Below the pieces are notes generated by a model, which saw only the letters and a program-made list of their open reading frames with translations, searched no databases and was not told the DNA's origin. From a virus, in the IMG/VR virus record IMGVR_UViG_3300031862_000774, positions 1-55,101 of that record: a stretch of DNA of 55,101 nucleotides; one strand, written 5' to 3'. The position numbers and the translations under genes were made by a program. Within the stretch, counting starts at the first letter, position 1. Every line of letters starts with the position of its first letter. This document shows positions 22,330 to 29,074 of the stretch, piece by piece.

Positions 22330-22486
22330 GCAAATCCAATGCCCAAATTGTAATGGAGAAGGAAAATTTATGGAGGCAGATAGATTCGCTGATGAGTATG
22401 GAGAGAGGTGTATTATTTATATCCAATGTGAGCGTTGTCATGGGGATGGGTGGATTGAGGGAAGTAGAAAAGGAGGCCGCCGATGA
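22322..22486 (+). CDS. DnaJ-type zinc-finger small protein
   Basis: A 54-residue protein from ATG 22322. CPNCNGEGKF and CERCHGDGWI are two CxxCxGxG repeats, as in the DnaJ zinc finger. Ends in RKGGRR through repeat copy 8. Confidence 0.65.
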   Translation: MSKQIQCPNCNGEGKFMEADRFADEYGERCIIYIQCERCHGDGWIEGSRKGGRR

Positions 22487-22668
22487 GTAAACCTGAATTT
22501 TGGTGGTGTATCAAAGCGGAGAATAAACTTCAGGCATTTACTGCTTCCCTTAATAAATTTGTACCCGTTTCTATTTGGCTTAAATATCTTAACCGCGAGA
22601 AATTACGAGTGGATGAATCCGTCGTTCGCATCTGCGTCAAGGAAGCACATAAAGGAGGCCGCCGATGA
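22483..22668 (+). CDS. Small cassette protein 8
   Basis: A 61-residue protein from repeat copy 8, aromatic N-terminus (PEFWWCIKAENKLQAF), ending HKGGRR through copy 9. No family recognised. Confidence 0.5.
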   Translation: MSKPEFWWCIKAENKLQAFTASLNKFVPVSIWLKYLNREKLRVDESVVRICVKEAHKGGRR

Positions 22669-22844
22669 GGAAGCTGAGTGAAAGGGAGATACCGAAAATC
22701 CTGGATGAATTGATAGCCATTAAGAGGTTATTAATTCTGGAATTGCTGACATCTGGCATTAAGGCTAAAGATATCGCAGGGATGATTGGGGGAAAGACAA
22801 AAGAAATAGAACAGATTTTTAAATCCAAAGGAGGCCGCCGATGA
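22665..22844 (+). CDS. Small cassette protein 9, HTH-like
   Basis: A 59-residue gene from ATG 22665 (repeat copy 9) to TGA 22842-22844. Residues from about 31 on (IKAKDIAGMIGGKTKEIEQI) look like a helix-turn-helix of the sigma/resolvase kind. It ends in SKGGRR, encoded by copy 10. Confidence 0.55.
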   Translation: MRKLSEREIPKILDELIAIKRLLILELLTSGIKAKDIAGMIGGKTKEIEQIFKSKGGRR

Positions 22845-23125
22845 GTGAATTCAAATTTAGATTAGATAAAGAACAACTCGAATCTGAATTAAATGGTGTG
22901 GCCACAGGATACCCCCCATCCAAAGAATGGGTAAATCATATCCGCTGCCTCATCGAGAACATGGACAAGAAGGTGAACAGGGAATTTGTGCAAAGATATG
23001 AAGGACTAATAAAAGAAGCATGGAGTATGGATTGGCCGATTTTGAAAGTAAACGAAATAAAAAGAATTTTAGATATGATGCTTGCCGAACTCGGCCATGA
23101 GGTCGAGGAGGAGGAGGAAAAATGA
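22841..23125 (+). CDS. Small cassette protein 10
   Basis: A 94-residue helical protein from ATG 22841 in repeat copy 10, ending in an acidic run (EVEEEEEK). The next gene is served by a plain GAGGAGGAGGAAAA site, so this is the last member of the repeat series. Confidence 0.55.
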   Translation: MSEFKFRLDKEQLESELNGVATGYPPSKEWVNHIRCLIENMDKKVNREFVQRYEGLIKEAWSMDWPILKVNEIKRILDMMLAELGHEVEEEEEK

Positions 23126-23448
23126 GTGAGCCGTTGAAAGAGGAATGGCCGATATGTCCCTGTAAAGAAACCATTGATGTTCTGGTGCATATCGACGCTG
23201 ACCTCACTTGTGAAAGAAATGAAAAATGGAAGGTAGTTAAAATTGACCGCTGTATTGCTTCTATAGTGAAAGCACTCCAAGATGGGAGAATAAACATGAG
23301 GGGTTCTTGTTGCGGGCATGGCAGGACAATCGGAGAGATAGAATTGAGTGATGGTAGAAAATTGCTGATTTATCCTACGGCAAATCAGTGGATGAATGAA
23401 GGGAGGGACTATTCACATACTCTGGAAAAGGTGAAGGAGGAAAAATGA
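23122..23448 (+). CDS. Hypothetical phage protein with Cys/His cluster
   Basis: A 108-residue protein. The middle MRGSCCGHGRTIGEIELSDG and an early ICPCKET suggest a metal site. It recalls small phage proteins with an RGSCCGHG motif of unknown role. Overlaps the next gene by four bases. Confidence 0.55.
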   Translation: MSEPLKEEWPICPCKETIDVLVHIDADLTCERNEKWKVVKIDRCIASIVKALQDGRINMRGSCCGHGRTIGEIELSDGRKLLIYPTANQWMNEGRDYSHTLEKVKEEK

Positions 23449-24584
23449 ATAAGTGCGAAATCTTCGCAGGATGGCCTGGGGCCATAGGACGGCCTGGACC
23501 TTTGGAGTCTGGCCTTGACACGTGGTGTCGGGCTGGCGTGACGGGAGCCAGGGCATTCTTCTGGCACATCTTTAGGCCCCGATTCCCATACAGGGTCGTG
23601 AGGTGGGAAAACGACCGCAAGGATAAGAAGCGTTCCATTCCGATTTTCGCAGATGAGTGGGACGAGACATTCTTTGCGGAGGCGGAGGTTATTGTCAAGG
23701 CTATGGCGAAACGTAACATGACCCTCATAGCGACCATACTGGATGGCAAGTCGATTCGCTACGGGGAAGGGAAGGTGGAAGACCCTTGGAGGACTAACTG
23801 GAAATGGTGGGAAAAGTTATGGCCGGGCCACGGATTTTGTACCGAGGGCATGAATCCCCACACTCTGAAATGGCTTGACAAAATCATCCCGTTTCTGGAC
23901 AGCACGGGCATCAACTACCTCGTTGAAACCATCAATGAGTTTTATGTTCCGAACGAAAAAGACCCTCGCTTTGCCTGGCATCAATGGTTGGTGGATGAGC
24001 TGGGGAAAAGAGGTGTCGGGAAAGAACGCATTGTCACCTGCGCCCGACCGGCCTGGAGAGCCATTGCAGAGCAGGGGCATTATTACTCGCCCCATTGGAT
24101 TGTCACTTTACAACAATGGGATGCCATGGAAGCGGCTCTCGGAAATTTTCCAAGAGACAGAGTTATCCCAAGCGGTGATGGAGGACGAGACGGCAACGCC
24201 CCCAAGGGAGAATTCGGTAGGGGCCTCGGGGTCGAAGATGCCAAAAGATTTGCCAAGACAATGATTGAATGGGGTTATCCTATCTACGAGTATTGGGATC
24301 AAACAAGCAATGAATGGGAGCATAGTTATTTGGCCCCGGCAAAGGCGATGAGGATAATTTTCGAAGCGACCACCCCCGAGCCGCCTGCTCCGCCTATCCC
24401 CGTGCCTGAGCCGGTCCCGGGGCCCGCCCCGACTCCGCAACCGGAGCCGGGATCTAAAAAGGAGGAAAAAATGAATATCTTTCAATGGGCTTTTGGCAAG
24501 AATTCCTTTTGGCAGAAGAACCCGCTTTGGGCGAGGTTCCTTATGGGTTTCGTCCTGGGTTTCATTCTCGGTTTGATACTCTGA
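23445..24584 (+). CDS. Membrane-anchored TIM-barrel glycoside-hydrolase-like protein
   Basis: A 379-residue protein. Residues 1-310 read as a (beta/alpha)8 hydrolase: ETINEFYVPN places an Asn-Glu pair (N164, E165) as in clan GH-A acid/base residues, and YPIYEYWDQTSNEW lies near the second catalytic position. A Pro-rich spacer (about 311-338) and a C-terminal transmembrane helix (FLMGFVLGFILGLIL) follow. It stands at the head of small membrane proteins, so it may degrade envelope polysaccharide at lysis. Substrate unknown. Confidence 0.55.
   Translation: MNKCEIFAGWPGAIGRPGPLESGLDTWCRAGVTGARAFFWHIFRPRFPYRVVRWENDRKDKKRSIPIFADEWDETFFAEAEVIVKAMAKRNMTLIATILDGKSIRYGEGKVEDPWRTNWKWWEKLWPGHGFCTEGMNPHTLKWLDKIIPFLDSTGINYLVETINEFYVPNEKDPRFAWHQWLVDELGKRGVGKERIVTCARPAWRAIAEQGHYYSPHWIVTLQQWDAMEAALGNFPRDRVIPSGDGGRDGNAPKGEFGRGLGVEDAKRFAKTMIEWGYPIYEYWDQTSNEWEHSYLAPAKAMRIIFEATTPEPPAPPIPVPEPVPGPAPTPQPEPGSKKEEKMNIFQWAFGKNSFWQKNPLWARFLMGFVLGFILGLIL
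24471..24584 (+). CDS. Nested 37-residue membrane peptide with its own ribosome-binding site
   Basis: Inside the preceding gene, AAAAAGGAGGAAAAA sits directly before an in-frame ATG (24471). The product, MNIFQWAFGK onward, is mostly a single transmembrane helix and could be made separately as a holin-like peptide. Alternatively the Shine-Dalgarno reflects an ancestral separate gene now fused to the hydrolase. Confidence 0.4.
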   Translation: MNIFQWAFGKNSFWQKNPLWARFLMGFVLGFILGLIL

Positions 24585-24769
24585 TGAGTGGGTCATTGAA
24601 CGAGGGAATTATCGAATTGATCGTGCTCGTGGTCTTACTGGCGATCATCGGCATACTGGCGCTGGCGATGAAGATGCGACGCGATGATAGGCGCAGACGG
24701 GAGGAGGAGACCCTCCGGCGAATTCTCAAACATCGTTACGGTGGTAAGGAGAAGGGCGATGGGGAATAA
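24584..24769 (+). CDS. Small membrane protein (lysis-cassette candidate)
   Basis: A 61-residue protein from ATG 24584, overlapping the previous stop. One transmembrane helix (IIELIVLVVLLAIIGILALA) then a very basic Arg-rich cytoplasmic tail. Topology fits a holin or holin partner. Confidence 0.5.
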   Translation: MSGSLNEGIIELIVLVVLLAIIGILALAMKMRRDDRRRREEETLRRILKHRYGGKEKGDGE

Positions 24770-24983
24770 CCGGACGGTCCATTCCTGGCAGGCGTTTCTG
24801 ATCTTCATGGTCTGCCTCATGGTCGGGTTCTTTTGGACATCCTATAAACCGGCGGCTCCGTTCGGGACGCTATTGACGGGCCTGCTTGGAGGTTTCGGCG
24901 GTTACCTCACAAAACGCATCGTCCAGAAGATGGAGAAATTCGGAGGCGCCGGCGGTAACAGCGAGAAAGGAGGAGAGATATGA
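24759..24983 (+). CDS. Holin-like protein with two membrane segments
   Basis: A 74-residue protein from ATG 24759. Two hydrophobic segments (WQAFLIFMVCLMVGFFW and FGTLLTGLLGGFGGYL) with a Pro-containing turn and a charged C-terminus, the layout of class II holins. Overlaps both neighbours. Confidence 0.5.
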   Translation: MGNNRTVHSWQAFLIFMVCLMVGFFWTSYKPAAPFGTLLTGLLGGFGGYLTKRIVQKMEKFGGAGGNSEKGGEI

Positions 24984-25669
24984 AGAGCCAGACTAAGGTC
25001 ACGATCGCCCTGGCGGTCGTTCTCATCATCGTGATCACCATCGGCGGCTATGAGTGGGGCCGGTCGCACCAAGCGGCCAAGGATTGGAAGGCGCGCGAGG
25101 CGATCTATAACGAGCGGATCGCGGACAAGGATGTAACACTGGCAGCCCGGGTCGATGAACTCACGGCCATCAAGGGCGAGCTCGCGCAGGTCTCGGCCGA
25201 CATTGTCGTCCTCAAGGCCGACAGCGCCAAGGACAAGGCCCGCCTCGCCGACCGCGAGAAGCAGCTCCGCGATCTTCCGCCCGAGCACCTGGTGACGGAA
25301 GCGCGGGAGCTGCTCAATACCGACGGGATCACGCTCTCGGCCGATGGTGAGCACGTCATGTTCACGGTGTCCGCCTTCACCGAGGCGGTGGTCCGGATTG
25401 CCCGGGAGCGCCAGCTCACGTTCGAGTATGTCCCCAAGCTCGAGGCGACGATTAAGAAGCAGGACCTCAAGATCGAGAAGCTCGAGGCCGGCATGGCGAA
25501 CCTCGAGGGGCAGGTCCTGACCTGGGGCGAGAAGTACCAGATCCTCAAGGACGAGTTCGCCGATTTCAAGAGGGTCAAAGAGCGCTCGTGGTTCGCCCGC
25601 GCCATGGATACCGGCGGCAAGGTCGCCCTCGGCATCGTGGCCGGATTTGTCTTGGCGGCTGTGAGATGA
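24980..25669 (+). CDS. Membrane-anchored coiled-coil protein (spanin-like)
   Basis: A 229-residue protein. An N-terminal transmembrane helix (VTIALAVVLIIVITIGGYEW), a long coiled coil (about 35-85 and 140-200) and a hydrophobic C-terminal helix (VALGIVAGFVLAAV). An N-terminal anchor plus periplasmic coiled coil resembles inner-membrane spanins; the C-terminal helix recalls unimolecular designs. Function inferred from architecture and position. Confidence 0.45.
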   Translation: MKSQTKVTIALAVVLIIVITIGGYEWGRSHQAAKDWKAREAIYNERIADKDVTLAARVDELTAIKGELAQVSADIVVLKADSAKDKARLADREKQLRDLPPEHLVTEARELLNTDGITLSADGEHVMFTVSAFTEAVVRIARERQLTFEYVPKLEATIKKQDLKIEKLEAGMANLEGQVLTWGEKYQILKDEFADFKRVKERSWFARAMDTGGKVALGIVAGFVLAAVR

Positions 25670-25863
25670 AGGCCTGGCTCGGGGCGATCCTCTGCCGGCT
25701 CGGGCTGCACAGCAGGGAGCGGTTCGTCTACGAGAACGCGGAGCTGCCCGGGCTGCGCTGGCACGTGGAGAGGTGCTGGCGCTGCGGCGTGGTGTTTGTG
25801 TTCGAGGTGAGGCCGGCGGACCATCCGAATTGCCCGAGTGCGATCGTGGAGGAGGTGAACTGA
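25666..25863 (+). CDS. DUF1660-like small zinc-binding protein
   Basis: A 65-residue protein from ATG 25666. ILCRLGLHSRERF and VERCWRCGVVFVFE form the CxxxGxH ... CxxC pattern of DUF1660-type prophage proteins. Function unknown. Confidence 0.5.
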   Translation: MKAWLGAILCRLGLHSRERFVYENAELPGLRWHVERCWRCGVVFVFEVRPADHPNCPSAIVEEVN

Positions 25864-26117
25864 TGAAGCCGATCTCATTTAAGGAGCAAAATTCTGTGCT
25901 ACTGCCGCCGCCGGACATGACCGACCATGAATGCGGCCCGCTGCCGATTTATCGGGATGGGAAAACGATCATTAGTTGTTGGCAGATGAGTTGGGGCGAA
26001 AGGCTGGCGGCGCTTCTGTTCGGCAAGGTCTGGGTCGGCGTGCTCAGTATGATGTCGCAGCCGCCGATATGGCTGGCTTGCTGGAAGTCTGCATTCAAAA
26101 AGGGAGCGGGCACATGA
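25863..26117 (+). CDS. Conserved phage hypothetical protein
   Basis: An 84-residue protein. LPIYRDGKTIISCWQMSWGE and LLFGKVWVGVLS with QPPIWL resemble a small protein common in phage genomes (ISCWK...GK.W..VL pattern). No role is known to me. Confidence 0.55.
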   Translation: MKPISFKEQNSVLLPPPDMTDHECGPLPIYRDGKTIISCWQMSWGERLAALLFGKVWVGVLSMMSQPPIWLACWKSAFKKGAGT

Positions 26118-26395
26118 CGCTCGAAGAAATTAAGTGCGAGGTGATAGAGGAAATTCATCGGGCCCAGGAAAAATTTCCATGGTGGCCCAAGGACGTGGTA
26201 CATGCCGCGGCGATCGTGGCTGAAGAGGCGGGCGAACTGCAGAAGGCGGCACTCCAGTTTTATTATCAGAACGGAGGGAGAGGGGCCATCCGGAAGGAGG
26301 CATTACAGACGGCGTCAATGGTTTATCGGCTACTTTTTCATATCGAACAGTATTGGCCCGAAGAACCCGGAGAGTCCGGGAAATTCGAAGAATAA
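26114..26395 (+). CDS. MazG-like nucleotide pyrophosphohydrolase-fold protein
   Basis: A 93-residue all-helical protein from ATG 26114. HAAAIVAEEAGELQKAALQF is the EExxE-like helix of MazG-type enzymes, and EALQTASMVYRLL stands for the second helix. Metal-binding acids are only partly evident, so activity is uncertain. Confidence 0.5.
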   Translation: MTLEEIKCEVIEEIHRAQEKFPWWPKDVVHAAAIVAEEAGELQKAALQFYYQNGGRGAIRKEALQTASMVYRLLFHIEQYWPEEPGESGKFEE

Positions 26396-26412
26396 CGAAG
26401 GAGGTAAAAAAA

Positions 26413-26643
26413 ATGGTTATTTGCCGATTTTATGTTTGTGAAAAAGCCGAGATTCTTCATTGGGAAGGTGGAACGGCTTTCCGCGTTACTCTTGCACCTG
26501 CAAAGAGCGAGCCATTCGGAAGTGCTACTCCGTCAGGTAAGATCGAGATGCTTATCGTGCCGAAGGATGCGGGAGAAGAATTCCAAGTCGGGAAGTTCTA
26601 TCTTGTCAAATTTGAACTTGACCCCGACCAATCGGATAAATAA
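26413..26643 (+). CDS. Hypothetical beta-rich protein
   Basis: A 76-residue protein from ATG 26413 (RBS GAAGGAGG). Alternating beta segments: GTAFRVTLAPAK, KIEMLIVPKD and GKFYLVKFEL. No family recognised. Confidence 0.55.
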   Translation: MVICRFYVCEKAEILHWEGGTAFRVTLAPAKSEPFGSATPSGKIEMLIVPKDAGEEFQVGKFYLVKFELDPDQSDK

Positions 26644-26646
26644 AGA

Positions 26647-27300
26647 ATGAGAAACAGGGCGGAGTTTCCCGACCACCGGCTACGGTCCGGGGATAGGTCC
26701 ATCGATGTCGAGTCATCAGGGAAATGTCCGCCCTGCCGTCTCCTCCGCGAGATGAGGCTCAAGGCAGGGCTGAGCCAACCGGAATTGGCGAGACGGAGCG
26801 GCGTCTATTATCTCACTATCTCCAATATCGAGACAGGGAAAGGCAAACCAAAGGCGCTGACTTGGGCGCGCCTCATGCGGGCATTATCCGAAATGATGCC
26901 CGAGAAAGAGGAAATACGGAAGGAACAACCGTCTGACCAGCCGGCACCTGAAAAAGAGGAAACCCGCGAAGAGAGAATTCAAGAAAGCCGACCGGAATTC
27001 TTCTCCATCGGCGGCTACATGAGCCGGGAGGAATTCTTCCACTTTCTCAGATCGAAGATGAGCCAGGCACTTGGTGCATTTTTCAACGGACCGCTTCTAT
27101 CCACACTTATCTCGAATGCCGAGTTTTTTTCGCGCCGCCGATACTATCCGGGCGACTTCGCGACGGCGGTTGAGATTTTGGGTGAGTTGCTGAGGGCGCA
27201 GAGGCGGATGTTCTCGGCTGGACTCGCGAAAGATAATGACGATGGCGATGAACCCGGGCAGAAGCAACAACGCAGGCCATATCATCGTCGATTGGGATGA
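26647..27300 (+). CDS. XRE-family regulator, candidate late activator
   Basis: A 217-residue protein. HTH at about 34-80 (LSQPELARRSGVYYLTISNI), then an acidic linker and a second domain (about 115-200). It is the last recognisable regulator before the first promoter with CCCTCAC repeats (28190-28251), the usual place for a late-gene activator. The regulatory link is inferred only. From 27301 to 27455 no clear gene is seen. Confidence 0.65.
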   Translation: MRNRAEFPDHRLRSGDRSIDVESSGKCPPCRLLREMRLKAGLSQPELARRSGVYYLTISNIETGKGKPKALTWARLMRALSEMMPEKEEIRKEQPSDQPAPEKEETREERIQESRPEFFSIGGYMSREEFFHFLRSKMSQALGAFFNGPLLSTLISNAEFFSRRRYYPGDFATAVEILGELLRAQRRMFSAGLAKDNDDGDEPGQKQQRRPYHRRLG

Positions 27301-27455
27301 ACACAAATAAATGTGATATGGCAGGGCAGGGCGGGGCGAGGTTTTTATTTTCTGGAAGGAGAGGAAGGAAAACCGGCCGGTGTCCTCATATATCATCAGA
27401 GGGAGGCTAACGATGAGACATCGGGGAGGGCGTTTTTCGGCTGAGGAGCAAAAAT

Positions 27456-27641
27456 ATGGAAGTTTCTAAAATAAATAAGCCGGTGCTATTTTACAGCAGG
27501 GATGAAGCGAGAAGGCAATTCATCTATGAGCTGAGGATTCCTGAAATATGGTTGGTCGAACACAAAGCGAAAGTGGTGAGGAAGCGCCTCGCGCTTTGGC
27601 TCCTGAGGATAGCATGGAGGGTGTTTAGGGGAAAGCCATAG
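27456..27641 (+). CDS. Small basic hypothetical protein
   Basis: A 61-residue protein with a very basic, amphipathic C-terminus (VVRKRLALWLLRIAWRVFRG) that could lie on a membrane. Weak family evidence. Confidence 0.4.
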   Translation: MEVSKINKPVLFYSRDEARRQFIYELRIPEIWLVEHKAKVVRKRLALWLLRIAWRVFRGKP

Positions 27642-27661
27642 GGGAGCATTGAGATCGAAAT

Positions 27662-27862
27662 ATGAAAAGAGTCACGTTTAGAGTACCCGCAGGGGACTCG
27701 GTTTTTGTGATAAATGGATGGCCTTATAAGCTGAAGACCGAGACAAAGGTTGAAGGGCATGAGATAATATTCTCTGCAATCCTCATGCCCCTAAGGTCGG
27801 AGCATGCGAGAGAGGAAGGAGAGGAAATTGGCCGAAGAAGCCGTCAAGCAAGAACTGAATGA
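27662..27862 (+). CDS. Small hypothetical protein
   Basis: A 66-residue protein with an N-terminal beta-rich segment (RVTFRVPAGDSVFVINGWPY). The C-terminal part overlaps the following gene. Function unknown. Confidence 0.45.
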   Translation: MKRVTFRVPAGDSVFVINGWPYKLKTETKVEGHEIIFSAILMPLRSEHAREEGEEIGRRSRQARTE

Positions 27863-28169
27863 GATCAAAAAGGCGATCATTCGGACCCTTCAGCTCTCAG
27901 ATTATCAAATCATTAAAAGCACCAATAACCCCATCTGCGCGATCGGACTGAGAGAAAACGAGTGGCGTTGCATCGTGGGCCATGTTCGACGTATTCCCCA
28001 TAAAATCGTGAAAGAATTCGAGGAGCTGCCCTGCCCTGACTATAAGATTATCAAGAAAGAACTTTGGCTGCGAGATAAGTGGGAAAAGCGATTTTATAAG
28101 ATATTTTGGGACTCTAAAAAACAGATTTGGATTGACCAGTTCGGTGAGGTCATTAACTTCAAGCCCTGA
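27828..28169 (+). CDS. Hypothetical phage protein
   Basis: A 113-residue protein from TTG 27828 after AAGGAGAGGAAA; an in-frame ATG at 27804 has weaker spacing. The middle ICAIGLRENEWRCIVGHV and a C-terminal aromatic stretch FYKIFWDSKKQIWIDQFGEV suggest a compact alpha/beta fold like restriction-endonuclease-type hypotheticals. No catalytic assignment. Confidence 0.5.
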   Translation: MAEEAVKQELNEIKKAIIRTLQLSDYQIIKSTNNPICAIGLRENEWRCIVGHVRRIPHKIVKEFEELPCPDYKIIKKELWLRDKWEKRFYKIFWDSKKQIWIDQFGEVINFKP

Positions 28170-28189
28170 CCTCCCCGACCTATACATTT

Positions 28190-28251
28190 CCCTCACCTAT
28201 TATAGATATTCCCTCACATTTTTGACTTAGTCCTACTCATCCATCTAAATT
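28190..28251 (+). promoter_or_regulatory. Late promoter 1 with two CCCTCAC repeats
   Basis: CCCTCAC at 28190-28196 and 28211-28217 (21 bp apart), four bases, then -35 TTGACT (28222-28227), 18-bp spacer and TAAATT (28246-28251). Initiation would be at the NlpC ATG (28259). The same layout recurs at 41501-41561. Confidence 0.65.
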
Positions 28252-28258
28252 TTATGGG

Positions 28259-28738
28259 ATGGAGAAGGATCAGCTTCTCAAGCAGGAATATTTCCGCAGC
28301 CAGGCGGTTTGGTACGCCAAGCGGTGGATCGGGACGCCCTACACCTGGGCCGGCGATGATTTCCGGTCGCTCGACTGCTCGGGCCTCATCATGGAAATCT
28401 TCAAGGCCCTCGGAATTTTCCACGAGAACGAGGACTACAGCGCCGAGGCGCTCTTTCAGAAATATGGGCGCTTCCGGATCCAGGGGCTCCCCTACGCCGG
28501 CTGTCTCGTCTTCTGGCTCAATGCCAAGGGCCAGGCGGTCCATGTGGCCATCATGATCGATAACTACTTCCTGATCCATGCCGCCGGTGGCGGGCCAGGG
28601 ACGAGGACAGTCGAGGATGCGATCCGGGACAATGCCTATGTCAAAATGAGGATGCTCGAGGAAGTGGCCGATTTCCGGAAGGAAAAATACGGCCAGGACC
28701 ACGCCATCGTGGACCCCTTCAAGGAGATGAAGGCGTGA
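28259..28738 (+). CDS. NlpC/P60-family cysteine peptidase
   Basis: A 159-residue protein. LDCSGLI holds the catalytic Cys40, VHVAIMID His95, and LIHAAGG a possible third residue at H107. These enzymes cut peptidoglycan stem peptides. There is no signal peptide or cell-wall-binding domain. It is the first gene after late promoter 1, so it may be the endolysin or a tail-associated hydrolase. Confidence 0.85.
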   Translation: MEKDQLLKQEYFRSQAVWYAKRWIGTPYTWAGDDFRSLDCSGLIMEIFKALGIFHENEDYSAEALFQKYGRFRIQGLPYAGCLVFWLNAKGQAVHVAIMIDNYFLIHAAGGGPGTRTVEDAIRDNAYVKMRMLEEVADFRKEKYGQDHAIVDPFKEMKA

Positions 28739-28775
28739 GCGACCCCAAGCTACGGACAGAAAGTGGGAAATAGAT

Positions 28776-29072
28776 ATGGAGCGCACCCTCTGGCTGATCA
28801 TCCTGACCCTGAGCCAGGCGGTTCTGATCGCGTTACAGATTATCAAGGCAAGAAGCAATAAGAGGTCGAAGCATATCAATAATACAGAGTTGACGGATCC
28901 TCCGCCATGCAAAGAACACCTTGAAAAATTAACTGAGGACCGCGCGCGCCTAATATGTATCGAAAGGAACCTGGGTGAGCAGGGCAAGACGCTGGCCGAG
29001 CATGGCGCGCGTCTGGTGAACGTCGAGAAGGCGGTCGACCGGATCGAACAGAAAATAAACAGAAAAGACTGA
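28776..29072 (+). CDS. Membrane-anchored coiled-coil protein
   Basis: A 98-residue protein: N-terminal transmembrane helix (TLWLIILTLSQAVLIALQII), then a Pro/Cys linker and a C-terminal coiled coil ending in VEKAVDRIEQKINRKD. This resembles haemolysin XhlA-type lysis proteins, with the order reversed. Follows the peptidase. Confidence 0.5.
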   Translation: MERTLWLIILTLSQAVLIALQIIKARSNKRSKHINNTELTDPPPCKEHLEKLTEDRARLICIERNLGEQGKTLAEHGARLVNVEKAVDRIEQKINRKD

Positions 29073-29074
29073 CG

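Larger units (their letters stand above)
20996..22845 (+). repeat. Ten copies of a start-associated repeat joining small genes
   Basis: The consensus AAAGGAGGCCGCCGATGAG combines a Shine-Dalgarno (GGAGG), a six-base GC spacer and the start codon. Copies are at 20996-21013, 21165-21182 (GTG), 21408-21426, 21616-21634 (ATAAG), 21817-21834, 22013-22030, 22308-22326, 22469-22487, 22651-22669 and 22827-22845. The GCCGCCG spacer is conserved although the reading frame of the upstream gene differs, so it ends some proteins in EAADE and others in KGGRR. It is therefore conserved as DNA or RNA, not as protein. Confidence 0.85.

Noticed and set aside
20996-22845. Regular short repeats as a CRISPR array
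   Set aside because: The repeats lie at start codons, spacing is 150-300 bp and variable, and the intervals are coding sequences.
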